From positions 6,531,897 to 6,595,896 of the forward strand of contig CM060684.1 in the NCBI GenBank assembly GCA_030686995.1: a stretch of 64,000 nucleotides of DNA, read 5' to 3'. Origin of the DNA: Artemisia argyi (taxonomy: Eukaryota > Streptophyta > Magnoliopsida > Asterales > Asteraceae). Position 1 is the first letter of the stretch. Every line of letters begins with the position of its first letter. Positions 45,452-56,904 of the stretch are shown here, in pieces. The notes below the pieces were generated by a model that saw nothing but the letters and a program-made list of their open reading frames with translations, was not told the origin of the DNA and did not search any database. Made by a program: the position numbers and the translations under genes.

Positions 45452-45844
45452 GCATTTGCAGATACCGTCAAGACCAGCAATCATACCTGACCTTGAACTA
45501 TTTCGTTTGAATATGTTTTTCTGGAGTAACTGTGAATTGTACGCTATCCGTGGTTAAGATTCCTGGATCCGATCTCAATACAAACAATGTAATCAGATCT
45601 TAATATTAATTATGCACACATTTGAGTCCACGTCAGTATGTTGTCATAATGATATCTTATATTCTATGATGTATCTGGTTTTATGGTGATCCATTTTAGT
45701 CATCGTTCACCATGTTTATGGTTGTATAAAGTATAAACTCTTCTTTTGTTGGCTACTTGCCTACAACACAAAAAGAATATTAAGCCCGCACAAAGTAGTT
45801 TTACAAGCTTGGTTGTTAATATATAGTTTAATGATAAAGTAAAC
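45452..45844 (+). pseudogene. Terminal exon-like sequence of the unidentified host gene and its 3' flank
   Basis: TTTGCAG ends at about 45461 and is followed by a frame reading IPSRPAIIPDLELFRL and on to a stop near 45555. This joins the upstream donor at about 37592 (after FPHA) in frame if D and the intron are removed. I do not recognise the protein. The rest to 45844 is AT-rich with no feature seen except agtaaac (45838-45844), a possible LINE target duplication. Whether this copy is functional is not known. Confidence 0.4.
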
Positions 45845-47089
45845 GTGTTGACTCGATTTTCAAAATGGAAGATGAAAACTCTTTCAATAGGAGGAAGATT
45901 AACTCTTCTCAAAGCGATGTTAGGGTCTATACCTATCAATGGGGCGGATCTTAAAAGTAAGAAAGCAGTTTGGGTGGAGTGGAATAAAGTGTTGTCTTCT
46001 AAAGAGAAAGGCGGTCTTGGAGTTTCTAGCCTATATGCATTAAATAGAGCTCTAATGTTTAAATGGGTGTGGAAGTTTACTACTCAAAAAGAATTGTTGT
46101 GGACTAGGGTGATTAAAGCTATTCATGGGGAAAATGGTAAGATTGGGGCTGCTTCGAATGGTACGTATAACTCTATTTGGCGAGTCATTATTCCGGAATT
46201 GGAGGTTGTAAAGGAGTATGGCTTTGATTTATGTAGTTTCATGCAAAGAAGAATAGGAAACAGGGCTTATACGAGTTTTTGGGAAGATGTATGGTGTGGC
46301 GATTTGCCGTTTAAAAGTAAATTCCCTAGATTATACGCTTTAGAGGACAACAAGTCGACTGATGTAGCTTCGAAACTTAGGCAAGAGAGTATCATATCTT
46401 CTTTTAGACGGAACCCGCGAAGTGGAACGGAACAAGCACAAATGGAGGAGCTGATGGAGATGATTGATGGTGTTGTTTTAGGCCCCGCGCATGATAGATG
46501 GCGATGGTCTTTAGAAGGCTCGGGTGAGTTTTCCGTTTCTTCGGTTAGAAAGGCTATTGATGATATTCGGCTTCCTATTGTGTCTTCTAAAACTCGTTGG
46601 ATAAAGGAGGTTCCTATAAAGGTCAATATTCATGCTTGGAAGGTTCGATTAGATGGGTTGCCACCTCGGTTGAACCTTTCTCGTAGAGGTATTGATATAT
46701 CGTCTATTCTTTGTCCCAATTGTGGTGTCGTGACGGAATCGGCGAGACATATTTTCTGAGTGTAGTGTTGCCAAAGATAACTTCCGCAAGATTTGCCTTT
46801 GGTGGAATGTGGATTTTATGGAGATTTGTTCTTTTGATGAATGGGTGTCTTGGTTCAATAATATTAGATTATCGGCGAAGCATAAGAGATTGTTAAAGGG
46901 GGTTTGTTTTGGTTTATGGTGGCGTATTTGGGCTTATAGAAACAAGATGGTTTTTGATGAGGAGCATCCTTCCAAGGCGGCTATCTTTGAAGACGTTGTG
47001 TTGTTTACTTTTTATTGGAGTTGTTATAGATGTAAAGCGTCTTTTAGTTGGGTTGATTGGTTAAAGAATCCTTATTTAGTTTCTTTGTA
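45845..47089 (+). pseudogene. LINE reverse transcriptase C-terminus with zinc-binding RVT region
   Basis: It starts in the thumb/connection part of a plant L1 reverse transcriptase (TRFSKWKMKTLSIGGRLTLL). It seems to lack about 25-30 residues after GSIPI that relatives have before FNGAD-like sequence. It continues with KGGLGVSSLYALNRALMFKW and the zinc-binding module (WRWSLEGSGEFSVSSVRKAID, HAWKVRLDGLPPRLNLSRRGI, CPNCGVVTESARHIF). A one-base insertion near 46753-46759 shifts the frame; the protein continues ECSVAKD and ends at about 47089. Endonuclease and catalytic RT motifs are absent, so it is dead. Confidence 0.85.
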
Positions 47090-47144
47090 ATGTTCTAGCT
47101 GCTTGCTAGGTTGTCTATTAATAAAAAGCCATTCTAAAAAAAAA
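45845..47144 (+). mobile_element. 5'-truncated L1-type LINE
   Basis: It carries the end of a LINE ORF2 (about 45845-47089) and a short 3' tail ending AATAAAAAGCCATTCTAAAAAAAAA. The seven-base repeat agtaaac (45838-45844 and 47149-47155) could be the target duplication, although four bases separate it from the A-tail. Confidence 0.85.
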
Positions 47145-47760
47145 TTGTAGTAAACTAAAAACACAAGTTGTTGCAAATTATCGTTTTGGCAAACACTAAT
47201 AAAGTTTTCTTTGTATACAATAGACATAAAGCATTCCACTGCTGGAATTCAAGCCAACAATGTTGGATGCATTGAGACATAGAGTTGTAACTGCAAAGAA
47301 TGTACAAGAGTTTAAATGTGAAACTTATCAACTTATAGTTTCAGACTGTCGGTGTATGATTATGATAACACATACACAACTTTCTTAGTTCCATGAACCA
47401 TAACAAAATTATTAATATGAAAAACATCATTGTAACATTCCAACAGAAAAAAATAAATAAATAAAATAAATAAATAAGGTGTTAGAGTAGAAGATGCGAT
47501 ATTCGAACATGAGACCTAACCTTCATAAAATATCACGCTTAGCCATCACACCAACCACTCCAACAAGTTTCTATTTCCATATTTAATTATTTATGTTTGT
47601 ATAATTTATAATGTTTATTGGTTTGTCCATTAATTCCTATTTGTATTTTACTCGGAAGCTAGCTTAGAGTTATGCTCATCTATGGTCTCATTCAACTTAG
47701 AATTAAGCTCATCTATAGTCTCATTCAATCATGAATTTATGATTATATATTAAAATTATT
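47145..47760. other. AT-rich intergenic stretch with a tRNA-like SINE relic
   Basis: No gene seen. On the minus strand about 47575-47490 reads like a tRNA head: TGGCTAAGCG (A box) and, 30-odd bases on, CATGTTCGAATATC (B box). The direct repeat GCTCATCTAT(G/A)GTCTCATTCAA occurs near 47672 and 47708. Confidence 0.5.
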
Positions 47761-47761
47761 A

Positions 47762-48008
47762 CTCCATCCGTCCCAAATTTATTATCCTCTTTTGATTTTT
47801 TAAGTATTTCTTTTTCAACTTTAACTTTCTTTATTTTTGTTATATAATACTTTATGTAAAATATATGAATGAATTCGTTTTTAAATACATTTTCATTGAG
47901 TATAATTTTCATCAAGTATTATTTAAAACAAACAAAAATATTTAAAGTAAAAGTTAAAAAAGAAAAACTTAAAAAGTCAAACGAGGAAAATAATTTTGGG
48001 ACGGAGAG
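47762..48008. mobile_element. Stowaway-like MITE
   Basis: The left end CTCCATCCGTCCCAAATTTA and the right end (reverse complement) CTCTCCGTCCCAAAATTATT form terminal inverted repeats of about 45 bp, on to CTTTTTAAGT. TA precedes the left end; the right flank is AT, an imperfect duplication. The interior is AT-rich with no gene. Confidence 0.85.
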
Positions 48009-48481
48009 ATCATCTAACTTCATCTAACATTATATAGTTATCTTAATCAATTTACAAATGAATCCTAAGGTCCTTGTCAAAATGTTGTGTTTTATTATAC
48101 GTGGCTTTATAATGATTTCAAATGCCAACAAGGGGTGTTTTCTTGTTTGACTGTAGCACTCCAGTTAGAATTTACGGCATTGGTGCTTAACGTGTGTGAT
48201 CTAAGTTTTAAATTTATAGAAACAAATATCTAGATTAAACTATTGGACATAATTCGAGAGTAAATCTAACCAATTTATCTTTAGGTTTCTAGAGGAAAAT
48301 TCAATTGCATACCCATATTTTTGTACATATCAATGGACAAATCCCCACCCTCTATTCTTTTTGATCTAATGGCCTAGATTAATTTAAGATTTAATATATT
48401 TAACCTTAATATTCCCAACTATATAAAGCCTCTTATTTTTTCATTTTTTTTCATTCGCTTCATTTTTTACACATACTTTAT

Positions 48482-50039
48482 GTGTGTGTTTCCTTTGCTC
48501 TCATTCCTTCTATCCATAAATCAGTTATATTACCATTCCGATCATCATCACCGTCACTATTCCGATCACCATCACTGTTCCGATCATCATCTCATCATCA
48601 CCATCAATGTTCCGATCACCACTCCGATTACCATCAGTTCCGATCGATAGTTACCGTGTCTTTCATCATCACCGTTCTGATCATCATCACCAGCACCACT
48701 CCGATCACCATCACCGTTCCGATCATTATCATCATTTTTTATGGCTTCTTTTGATCTGAAATAAGTGTTTGTTTCAAAAGCAGATTTGATTGATATTGTT
48801 GCGGTTGATAATGTTGTTGAATCAGTTGATAATTATGTGAATCAAGTTGTTAATATTTCTTCTTATCAAGCTGCACACCAAGTGTTTGATGAAATGTGTA
48901 AGTAAAAAATATTTGATAATTTTGTTATCTGCTTTTGTAATTTTGCTTATTAATTATTTTGTTAGTTGAATTTATGTTTTTAACTGCATTTGAATGCTGT
49001 TTTTGTGTCTAATTGTGGTTTTGAATCTGCTCTGTAGCATACGTTTAGTATCACCAATTATATTTTATGTTGATGATTATAAGCTGGTTTAGTATCACCA
49101 GTGATATACGTTTAGTATCACCAGTGATAATTGTTAATCTATTTATTTATAAGTTGTTTATGTTAAGATGTTTAATTTTCTTATATAATATTTTTGACAT
49201 TTTGATGAGGATGAAAATATAAGTTTGTGAGGATAAGCTGTGAGTACAAGTTACTGATAAGTTATTAATTATAGTGTAATATTGCTTATTATTTATTAAT
49301 TAAGGTGTAGCTTACAGTGTTTTGAAGTCTTTTCTGTGGTGCTCTATTTAAATGCTTGCACGGCTACCAAAAAAGCTTATGGAGTTCTTGGCATTTTTCG
49401 TGTTGTTTCTGAGTTTAATGCTGAGTATGTAATGAACATCATTATTGGATTTTACACTAAGGTAGTAATTACGTACTTTTTGTGTACAGGATGGTTTTTG
49501 TGCTTTTCACTGTAATAGACAAACACAATAAATGTTTTTGCTGATGGTATATGTGTAGTATCACTAGTGATATGTTTGATATATGTGTAGTATCACCAGT
49601 GATATGCTTGATATATGTGTAGTATCACCAGTGATATGCTTGATGTATGTATAGTATCACCAGTGATATGCTTGATGTATGTGTAGTGTCACCAGTGATA
49701 TATTTGATAATCTATTTCTTATTATTGTAATTACTGACAAGCTGTCTATGATACTGGACTACTTTTGTAGACAACCTGAGAGAGCTAAAGTCAAAAGTTG
49801 AGACTGATTTGCCAAGTCTTCCACCTCGAAAAGTTTGTGATATTGTTCAAGATTTTATGGGTATAAAGAATCCTCCTAAAGGACATAAGAATGACCGTAT
49901 TAAGGGTGGACGTGAGAAAGCTATTGAGAAAAGTAAGAACCAAAAGAAGGATTGTAATATTTATAGTTTAATTGATCATAATAGACATACTTGTCCAAAC
50001 AAGAGAAAAGTTTCAAATGTCAATGGGGCGGCAGCGTAG
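48482..50039 (+). pseudogene. FAR1/FRS-like (MULE transposase-derived) gene relic
   Basis: The exon after CTACTTTTGTAG at about 49771 reads on to 50039 with PSLPPRKVCDIVQDF and DRIKGGREKAIEKSKNQKK, typical of the C-terminus of FAR1-related proteins, then a damaged zinc knuckle CNIYSLIDHNRHTC, in which the second Cys is Tyr. Upstream, 48775-48903 is another exon-like piece (ADLIDIVAV...AAHQVFDEM) ending in the donor GTAAGT, preceded by a low-complexity CCGATCACCATCAC repeat (48530-48725). No DDE transposase core was found. The gene may belong to a Mutator-like element or be an old FRS gene. Confidence 0.5.
49543..49712. repeat. Tandem array: five 32 bp units with TATCACCAGTGATA palindrome
   Basis: Palindromes at 49559, 49591, 49623, 49655 and 49687, exactly 32 bases apart, each followed by TGCTTGAT(A/G)TATGT. 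Two more copies lie at 49093 and 49116. They sit in what would be an intron of the FAR1-like relic. Confidence 0.9.
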
Positions 50040-51590
50040 TTGAAAGTGGAGGCGGTTTCTCAGTCGCTGCAATTGAAGTATTAGTTTGTTGATTTATTGA
50101 TTTTTTTTACTGAATTGTTAGGTTTATTTTAATAGCATTGCTAATTTTATCCTGGACTTGTATATCATTTGTGATACTATTTTTTTTTCCTGAATTGTTA
50201 GGTTTACTCAATAGCACTAGTAAAATAAAGCTTAACAACTAAACAAAAAAACCTATAAAATATACAAAATTTCACAAGTGATAATACAAATATCACTAGT
50301 GATAATACATATATATAGTTCAACTTCAAATATCACTGGTGATACTACAGGTATGACACTTTTCACTTTTCACATTACCATATTAAACTAAATACCACTC
50401 AAAACTTTATCAAACAAATATTCACAAATCAAGATGGATTAAACAATTGCTCACTATGGCCCATTTCTGTGAGTTTGAATCTCTTGTGACAAATAACATG
50501 ATTCAGTCAAACTAAATACCTACTATTGACTTCCAACTTGTCAACTATACACATTTATTTATAACCGTATAGAATAAAACGTAACAATGCAGCGCAACTA
50601 TTTTCATCAACTTGTTTTATTTACTTTTGTTCTTCAACAATCGTCATCTTCATTGGTTCATCAACCAACACCTTCATTTTATTCCCAGATGCTTTTAGGG
50701 GAACCTTTTATATCACATGTGATCACATATCACATGCGATATCACAGGTGATACCACCTGTGATATCACAGGTGATATCAAGTGATATCACTGGTGATAT
50801 CAAGTGATATCACTGGTGATATCAAGTGATATCACTAGTGATATCGCATGTGTGTCAGCTTTCTTCTATTTGTTGAATCAATTGTGGTGATGGAGGAACT
50901 TGTGATATCACAAGTGTTTGAGCTTCTTCAATTTGGTTGTGGAGATGTTGTGCTTTCTTCAACGACAATTGCACTTGTTGTTGATTCTTTTCGTTTGATG
51001 AGGCTATTTTTTGCACAGGTCTCATTCAAATCTGCATCAAAATATTTTCATAATTTTTATTAGTGTACGAATAGTTCATTTGTTTTCAATATCATATGTC
51101 AACCAAATAACTATTTTATATCACAATAGATATTCTACCAATCAACAATAATTTAACTTTTATATTACATGTAATACACTACCAGTCAATATTGTTTTCA
51201 AATACCGCGGTAAAACCTTTTGAAACATGCACAATCATTAAACATACAAATCCACCACAAATCAAACAGAAGCATCACAACATATCTTTTGTTTTGTTAA
51301 ACCTAACTTTTAATCTCTCATTTTATCACATAAATCATCACAACATCACAAATTATCAAAAATTAACTAGTAAAACACACTAATAATGATTCTATAACAG
51401 TAAAAAGTAAAGTATTCGTTGTTTTAGATGTCGATTGTTTCATTTTCTATGTGCTTTATGTGATTTGCACGGTTAAGTCAAATACAAATATCACTAGTGA
51501 TAATACACATATACTGTTCAACTTCAAATATCACTGGTGATACACACGTATACAGTTCAACTTCAAATATCACTGGTGATACTTTTCAGT
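50040..51590. repeat. Dispersed and tandem GTGATATCAC / TATCACNAGTGATA palindromes
   Basis: Single copies lie near 50274, 50300, 50333, 50896 (CTTGTGATATCACAAG), 51491, 51528 and 51571. A dense block at 50710-50853 includes three 22 bp units GGTGATATCAAGTGATATCACT. Otherwise the sequence is AT-rich; the frame at 50848-51063 is not supported as a gene. Confidence 0.85.
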
Positions 51591-51591
51591 C

Positions 51592-51870
51592 ACACATTTC
51601 ATCAAACACTTGGTGTGCATCCATGTATACAAAGGTTTTTACTCAGAAAAACTCAACAAAATGTAAACACTAAAAAACACAACCAATAAAACAACTAAAT
51701 AATTAGTCAGAAGCATCATACCTTCATCCCGAGATTCAGTAGGTTCATTTTGAACCGGTTTTTTCATGGATTTGCTTGTGCACTCGATGATTCTTCCATT
51801 TTTGTGGTTTATTGATGATTTGAACGGTTAAAAAGTTGTTATTTTTGATTTGTTATAGTGGTTTTTGATG
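51592..51870 (-). pseudogene. Inverted partial copy of the FAR1-like relic's upstream exon
   Basis: On the minus strand an ATG at about 51800 opens MEESSSAQANP and stops; a second ATG shortly after reads KKPVQNEPTESRDE up to a donor-like GGTATG. Further on, GATGCACACCAAGTGTTTGATG repeats the exon at about 48870-48901 in opposite orientation. Two divergent or convergent relics, or long inverted element ends, are possible. Confidence 0.4.
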
Positions 51871-52578
51871 ATGGTTAGAGAGAGAAAATGGGTTTTTGTG
51901 ATATCTGATGTGTGGAAGATGAGAGGTAGGGGTGGGGTTGGTGAGGTAAGTTTGATGAGTTGGCAAAAATGGTCCCTCCGTCTTTTTTATTATTAAATAT
52001 TGTTTTTCTAAATGGAGGCTTCTGATTAGTCCATTGGTATGTGAGGGTTTTTGAGTCTCCAAAATAAAACGCCTCTAGGTTTCTATTTAACTTTATAAAG
52101 TTAGAACCACTTGACAAAAGAATTATAAAATAGTTTCTTTCAAACATATTGATGTTTTACCCAAATTTCAAGACCAAGTTGTTGTTGCACTATTTGAACG
52201 CATGTGATAGATAGTAAAATAACACAATATTATTAAAAAATAAATAAAAATAAAAATAAAATAAATAAATGAAAATGAAAGAAATTATTTTTTTGAATGT
52301 CTTTTTAAGGAAAGACAAAAAGAAGATCATGTAAATTAAATGGTTGCTAGTTGCCATTCGTGTTGTAGTATGTTGTGTATCTTAAAAATAGTACAAGTTG
52401 AGACATCGTTAAAATCCGAGGAGTTTAAATAAGGCTTGACAGTAATCAAAGCTTTAAACAAGTCTAGCCGTAATCAAAGCTTTAAACAAGTCTAGCCGAG
52501 CTCTACTCGTTTTACAAATAAGCTCAAGCTCGAGTTGTAAATTTGATGCTTGATCATTGCTTGATAGTTATTTACAAA
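51871..52578. other. AT-rich stretch with a 28 bp tandem duplication
   Basis: Units at 52442-52469 and 52470-52497 (TAATCAAAGCTTTAAACAAG core) are identical. 51955-51990 contains a 'TTGGCAAAAATGGTCCCTCCG' type sequence. No gene seen. Confidence 0.6.
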
Positions 52579-52586
52579 GTTCTACC

Positions 52587-52773
52587 CAGTGGCGGAGATA
52601 AAGGGGGGGTCTGAAGGGTCACGTGACCCCCCGGCGAAAAAAATTGTAGTGTAAAATTTTGAAAATTTTCGGCTATTTTTGTAATTTGCTCCCCAATTGA
52701 CCAATTTTTAATGTAGTTTCTAAAAATTATCGTATTTTGCCCCCTCGATAATGAAGTTCTGGCTCCGCCCCTC
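52587..52773. mobile_element. hAT-like MITE, 187 bp, with exact 8 bp target duplication
   Basis: Left end CAGTGGCGGAG; right end (reverse complement) GAGGGGCGGAG. Flanked by gttctacc at 52579-52586 and 52774-52781. Eight-base duplications are typical of hAT elements. No coding capacity. Confidence 0.88.
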
Positions 52774-53231
52774 GTTCTACCTGAGTTTGTTAATAATATT
52801 TATTTTATATCATGTTTAAAAAGCTTAATATAAGTATGTGTTGAATACGAGTTTAATAATCTTATGTCTTAATGTATAAACCTTTAGTTCGAGTAGTTTT
52901 TTACTTTTTGTTAATCTCATCACCTACAATTACACACGGTCAAATCGAGAAAATTTTAAGGAAGTTGATGTAAACCCTTCATGGTTGTTGAAAAATATAT
53001 TCAAACCCAAGATATTTACATTTTAGTGATTATAATCGCACCTCACAAACTTTTACTACTTGACCATTCGTATACTATTCCAATTTGTATGATATCAACT
53101 TAAACATGGAACTCATGGTCCATAAATCACATATTTAATTTCGATAGCAACAATAATCGGAATTATAATATTAATGAAATATATTTTACAATGATAAAAT
53201 TGAGAAGAAATAATTTTAATGAAATATTTTT

Positions 53232-53240
53232 ACAATGATA

Positions 53241-53285
<45 letters not shown>

Positions 53286-53370
53286 GGAGATTGGCTTGAA
53301 GACTCGAACTTGTGACCTTACATTTATAAGAGACAAAACTTAGCCTTCAAGCCATCCCCACTTACATGTT
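53232..53370 (-). mobile_element. tRNA-like SINE relic with homopolymer tail
   Basis: A run of about 40 A (53243-53282) borders a minus-strand tRNA-like head (about 53360-53290): ATGGCTTGAAGG (A box) and CAAGTTCGAGTC (B box). Seen as T on the minus strand, the tail is a poly-T at the 3' end. Similar heads occur further right. Confidence 0.5.
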
Positions 53371-53429
53371 TCATTTTCAAATATAATTACAATATACGTG
53401 TCTGGCTATTTTGTTTCTACATATATTTT

Positions 53430-54320
53430 CTTCTATGTTACTGATTTATATATAGTTTTATGTTTTCTTTCTTTTGTGATCGTACTACATGATTCAACTA
53501 AATATTTATATTTACTCGTATTGGTAACTAAAGCATCTCTATATATTACAGGTTTATAGGGAAGTTCTGTGTCATATGGAGGTAGCAATTAGCATGAAGG
53601 ACACCGGATGGAAAGGCCGGTTCGAAATTGGAGAACAAGAGCAAAATTTAGGTTAATAATTACTTATGACCCAAGAGTTTTGATCTCATAGTGGACATTG
53701 TGAGATATTATATATGTGTGAGATAGATGGTATAAGTGTGTAAAAGTTTCAGTTTTAGAAGGAAAAAAACTAGGGATCGGATTTGAATGTACGTACTTGT
53801 TCGATAGCATGGATGCACTATTCTCTATTTGTAGTAAAACATCAAGTCATTGGTCAAATACTCAAATGACTTAAAAGACTTCGAGTCATCAGTCACTAAC
53901 GACTTATCTGAGGAAAAAGAAAAAGTTATTACTAATCTACCTTCTGGTTAAGACACGGTAACAAATTAAAGAACAAAAGTGAAAAGAAAAAAAAAATGAC
54001 GAAAAAACAAAAACGAGGAATGCGGATAGATTTGTGACTCGTACTCAAGACCTACAACTTATAGGATATCTTAGTTAGCCAGCAAGCCATCCCCAATCTC
54101 AAGTTTCATTCTCAAATTCAAATATTATTTTATTGTTCATGATGGCTATATACCTCATCTCAAAAAGCTTCAAATGCATTGATATTTTTAACCAAAAAAT
54201 AACAACGTTACAATTTTTTTTCCCTACGATACGTTTGATTTATTTTGAGTTGAAGTAGCATTTACTTGTGTTTCTCAATAATAATCAAGTTTCATTAGTG
54301 TTTTAATTTAGTTAATCAAA
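53430..54320. repeat. Segmental duplication, copy 1
   Basis: From ATAGTTTTATGTTTTC at about 53451 to about 54270 it matches 56915-57878: CATATGGAGGTAGCA, GAAAGGCCGG(T/C)TCGAAATT, then a minus-strand tRNA-like SINE head (about 54110-54035) and TTCATGATGGC.ATATACCTCATC. The block resembles no gene I know. Confidence 0.75.
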
Positions 54321-54353
54321 CTTTGTATCGAGTTTCAGGAAATTATAGTTTTT

Positions 54354-54675
54354 AAGGCTAAGCATAGCAGTGACCATGGGCGACGTTCATTTTACCTGCC
54401 AAATCAGCTTTCTCTTTCCGACGACCTACAACCGAATTTTTACCATACTAAAGCAACCTACACTAAAATAAAAATATACCCCTCAAAGATTCCTTTTTAA
54501 TTAATTAACATACATATTTTGTTTGTTTGTGTGCACAAGAATTCGGTCGAGTATACGATTGATTAACCCATTTTCGTGGCCGACGACCTACAAGGACCAA
54601 GAAGCCACATCAAGTGTGACCTACATACGAGTTGGTCGACCCATAGGCGACCTTCATTTTTGTGCTTAGCCTAAA
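54354..54675. mobile_element. Inverted-repeat element (MITE-like), about 320 bp
   Basis: Left end AAGGCTAAGCA and right end (reverse complement) TAGGCTAAGCA. The inner parts also correspond (GGGCGACGTTCATTTT against GGTCGCC.ATGGG in opposite order). Two direct copies of CCGACGACCTACAA lie inside. The target duplication is unclear. Confidence 0.55.
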
Positions 54676-54719
54676 TGTTTTGGTCGATCAACTCACTGGA
54701 CTTTAACGCAACAAGTTAA

Positions 54720-54933
54720 AGAGCAAAAGTGAAGGAAAAAAAATGCCATGGCGTTGCGGGCGCGCACACGAGATCTACCACTTATGGGACATCTTTTTTA
54801 GCCAGTAGGCCAAACACACTCTCAAGTTTCTTTCACAAATACAAATTATTTATTGTTCATGATGTTATACATGTACCTAATTTCAATAAGCTTCAAATGC
54901 ACTGATAATTTTTACCAAAAATAACTACTACGC

Positions 54934-54979
<46 letters not shown>

Positions 54980-55130
54980 CCTATGACACTTTTGGTTTAT
55001 TTTGAGTTAAAGTAGCATTTACTTGTGTTTCTCAATAATAATCAAGTTTCATTAGTGTTTTTATTTAGTTAATCAAACTTTATATCAAACATAAAAAATT
55101 ATTAATGTTTTAAAATTGTTTCATTTTTGT
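54720..55130. repeat. SINE-derived block with poly-T tract
   Basis: A diverged copy of the tRNA-like head (minus, about 54830-54757), then ATTGTTCATGATG...ACCTAAT...AAGCTTCAAATGCA as in the other blocks, and a T run of about 40 at 54938-54979. No gene. Confidence 0.6.
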
Positions 55131-55419
55131 GAAATTGTTTAAAATTGATGTGCTTAAAGTACTATATATACATTATCATGTTGTAACTTAATAATAAACA
55201 CGCACCTCCTGCATATAATTATTTTCAACTAAGGTGGTGTTTACTTTTTCCTTTATTCCTTCTTAAGAGATAAATATGGGCATAAAACCTTTACAATCTC
55301 TTAATTGAGGGACTCTTAAAACTACACTCTCCCGAGTAAGTGGCTAATTAAGATTTTTATATATAACTACATAATTTGGAGGGCAAGTCTTTGGCATAAC
55401 CAAACTATTCTCGTGAATG

Positions 55420-55695
55420 AAATTAAAGAGCAAACGTGAAAGAAAAAAATGACGAAAAACAAAAAAAGGTTCATGAATGCTTGCTGACTCGAACAAGAGA
55501 CCTACCAATTATAGGAAATCAAGCTCGGCCAGCAAGCCACACAAACTCTCAAGTTTCATTCTCATAAAACAAATTATCTATTGTTCATCATGTTATAAAT
55601 ATACCTCATCTCAAGAAGCTTCAAGCGCTTTCATATTTTTAACAAAAATAACAATTATACTACCATTTTTTTCTTCATTTGTTTTGGTCTATGAT

Positions 55696-55732
<37 letters not shown>

Positions 55733-55990
55733 AAAGGTGAATTTTATTAAACTAGCAAGGTGCTAAAAGAAAATTACAAAGTAATTAAATGGGGATTTTT
55801 TAACCAATTCTCCCAAGAGAAGCTCCTATTACAAAGTAATTAAATGGTCTATGATGCTTTTGATATATTTTTATATATTTTGCTTGTCTCATCTAATAAT
55901 AATCAAGTTTCATTGGTGTTTTAATTTGGTGACTCAAATTTTGTATCAATAATAAAAATAATCAATGTTTTTCAAAATTGTTCTGTTCTT
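55420..55990. repeat. SINE-derived block, another copy, containing a LINE tail
   Basis: Minus-strand tRNA-like head at about 55555-55480 (CTGGC.GAGC.., GTTCGAGTC), then the shared ATTGTTCAT.ATG...CTCATCTCAAGAAGCTTCAA part. Interrupted by the LINE tail at 55697-55845. The 87-codon frame at 55477 is an artefact of this repeat. Confidence 0.6.
55697..55845 (-). mobile_element. LINE 3'-end fragment, 149 bp, with 11 bp target duplication
   Basis: A T run (poly-A on the minus strand) followed by sequence complementary to a LINE 3' UTR (TTAATAAAATTCACCTTTC on the minus strand). Flanked by ggtctatgatg at 55686-55696 and 55846-55856, an exact duplication. Confidence 0.85.
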
Positions 55991-56039
55991 ATCAAAATGT
56001 TCAAAATTGGCGTGCTTAAAATATATCATATACATTTAA

Positions 56040-56440
56040 GAGTTAACTACATTTTTGGTCCTCGTGGTTTACCGGGTATAACGGTTTTGGTCCAATAGTT
56101 TGAAATGTAACGGATCTTGTCCAGAATCAGCTGACCCGTAACACTTTTGATCCAAATTTACTACCTCCGTCTCAAAATTATTGTCCGGAGACAAGAAACA
56201 CAAAGTTTAATAAAAGTAGGGCCATTATAATTTTTAATCACACAAAGAGAATATTCTCTCATAAAATTCTCTTTTTATTACTAAAAATGAAAGGTGGACA
56301 ATTATTTTGAGACATCTTAAAAAGAAAATGTGGACAATAAATTTGAGACGGAGAGAATACTAACACCGTTAAGTTGACTTATATTGATCGTTAAATGTGA
56401 AGGCTTGGTTGTCTTTTCATCTACATTATTAAACAAAATG
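56040..56440. repeat. 'TTTTGGTCC' repeat element interrupted by a Stowaway MITE
   Basis: Units of the type ACATTTTTGGTCCTCGTGGTTTA, ACGGTTTTGGTCCAATAGTTTG and CACTTTTGATCCAAATTTA are followed, after the MITE, by TAACACCGTTAAGTTGAC. This kind of sequence is widespread in plant genomes. No gene. Confidence 0.55.
56161..56360. mobile_element. Stowaway-like MITE with TA target duplication
   Basis: Left end CTACCTCCGTCTCAAAATTA; right end (reverse complement) GTATTCTCTCCGTCTCAAAT; TA at 56159-56160 and 56361-56362. 200 bp, non-coding. Confidence 0.85.
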
Positions 56441-56499
56441 AGTCATCCACACCTAAAACCCACTCGCTCACTGTTACTCAAAAAAAATAAATAAAAAAA

Positions 56500-56900
56500 A
56501 AATACACCACTTTTATCTTACACTTCTTCAAACACAAAAAAACACACAAACAAACACCCCCTAAAACCCACTCACTCTCTATCCAACTCAGGCCACCACC
56601 ACAGTTGGCCACCACCGAACCATCAATAGAAACACCCCCTGCCACAAAATCACATCAATCAAACTATCACACACAACAAAACACACCATGGCACAAACTC
56701 ACACCATTCACACAAACCCACATATCACAGATCTCAAGCTTAGCATTTAAACCAACAACACTTTCATGTTTCTTTCACAAATTTATTTATTTATTATTCT
56801 TCTGCTACAATAAAGCACTATACATTTGTCTTTTCTTGTTTTGGTCCATGATGCTTTAGATTTCTATATATTTTTTTCTTCTTAAGAGTTTATATATGAT
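56500..56900 (+). pseudogene. Duplicated gene-start-like segment, copy 1
   Basis: Sequence from CACTTCTTCAAACACAAA to about 56740 recurs at 58156-58345. The frame ATTEPSIETPPATKSHQSNYH begins at 56608. It may be the 5' end of the ARM gene or of another gene; I do not recognise it, and it runs into repeat sequence after about 45 codons. Confidence 0.35.
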
Positions 56901-56904
56901 AATA

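Noticed and set aside
48482..48754. 90-codon ORF rich in Ser, His and Ile
   Set aside because: It is a translation of the CCGATCACCATCAC repeat, not a protein with recognisable folds.
49543..49712. Regular 32 bp period that might suggest a CRISPR-like array
   Set aside because: The units are contiguous tandem repeats without unique spacers, in a plant genome and beside a transposase-like relic.
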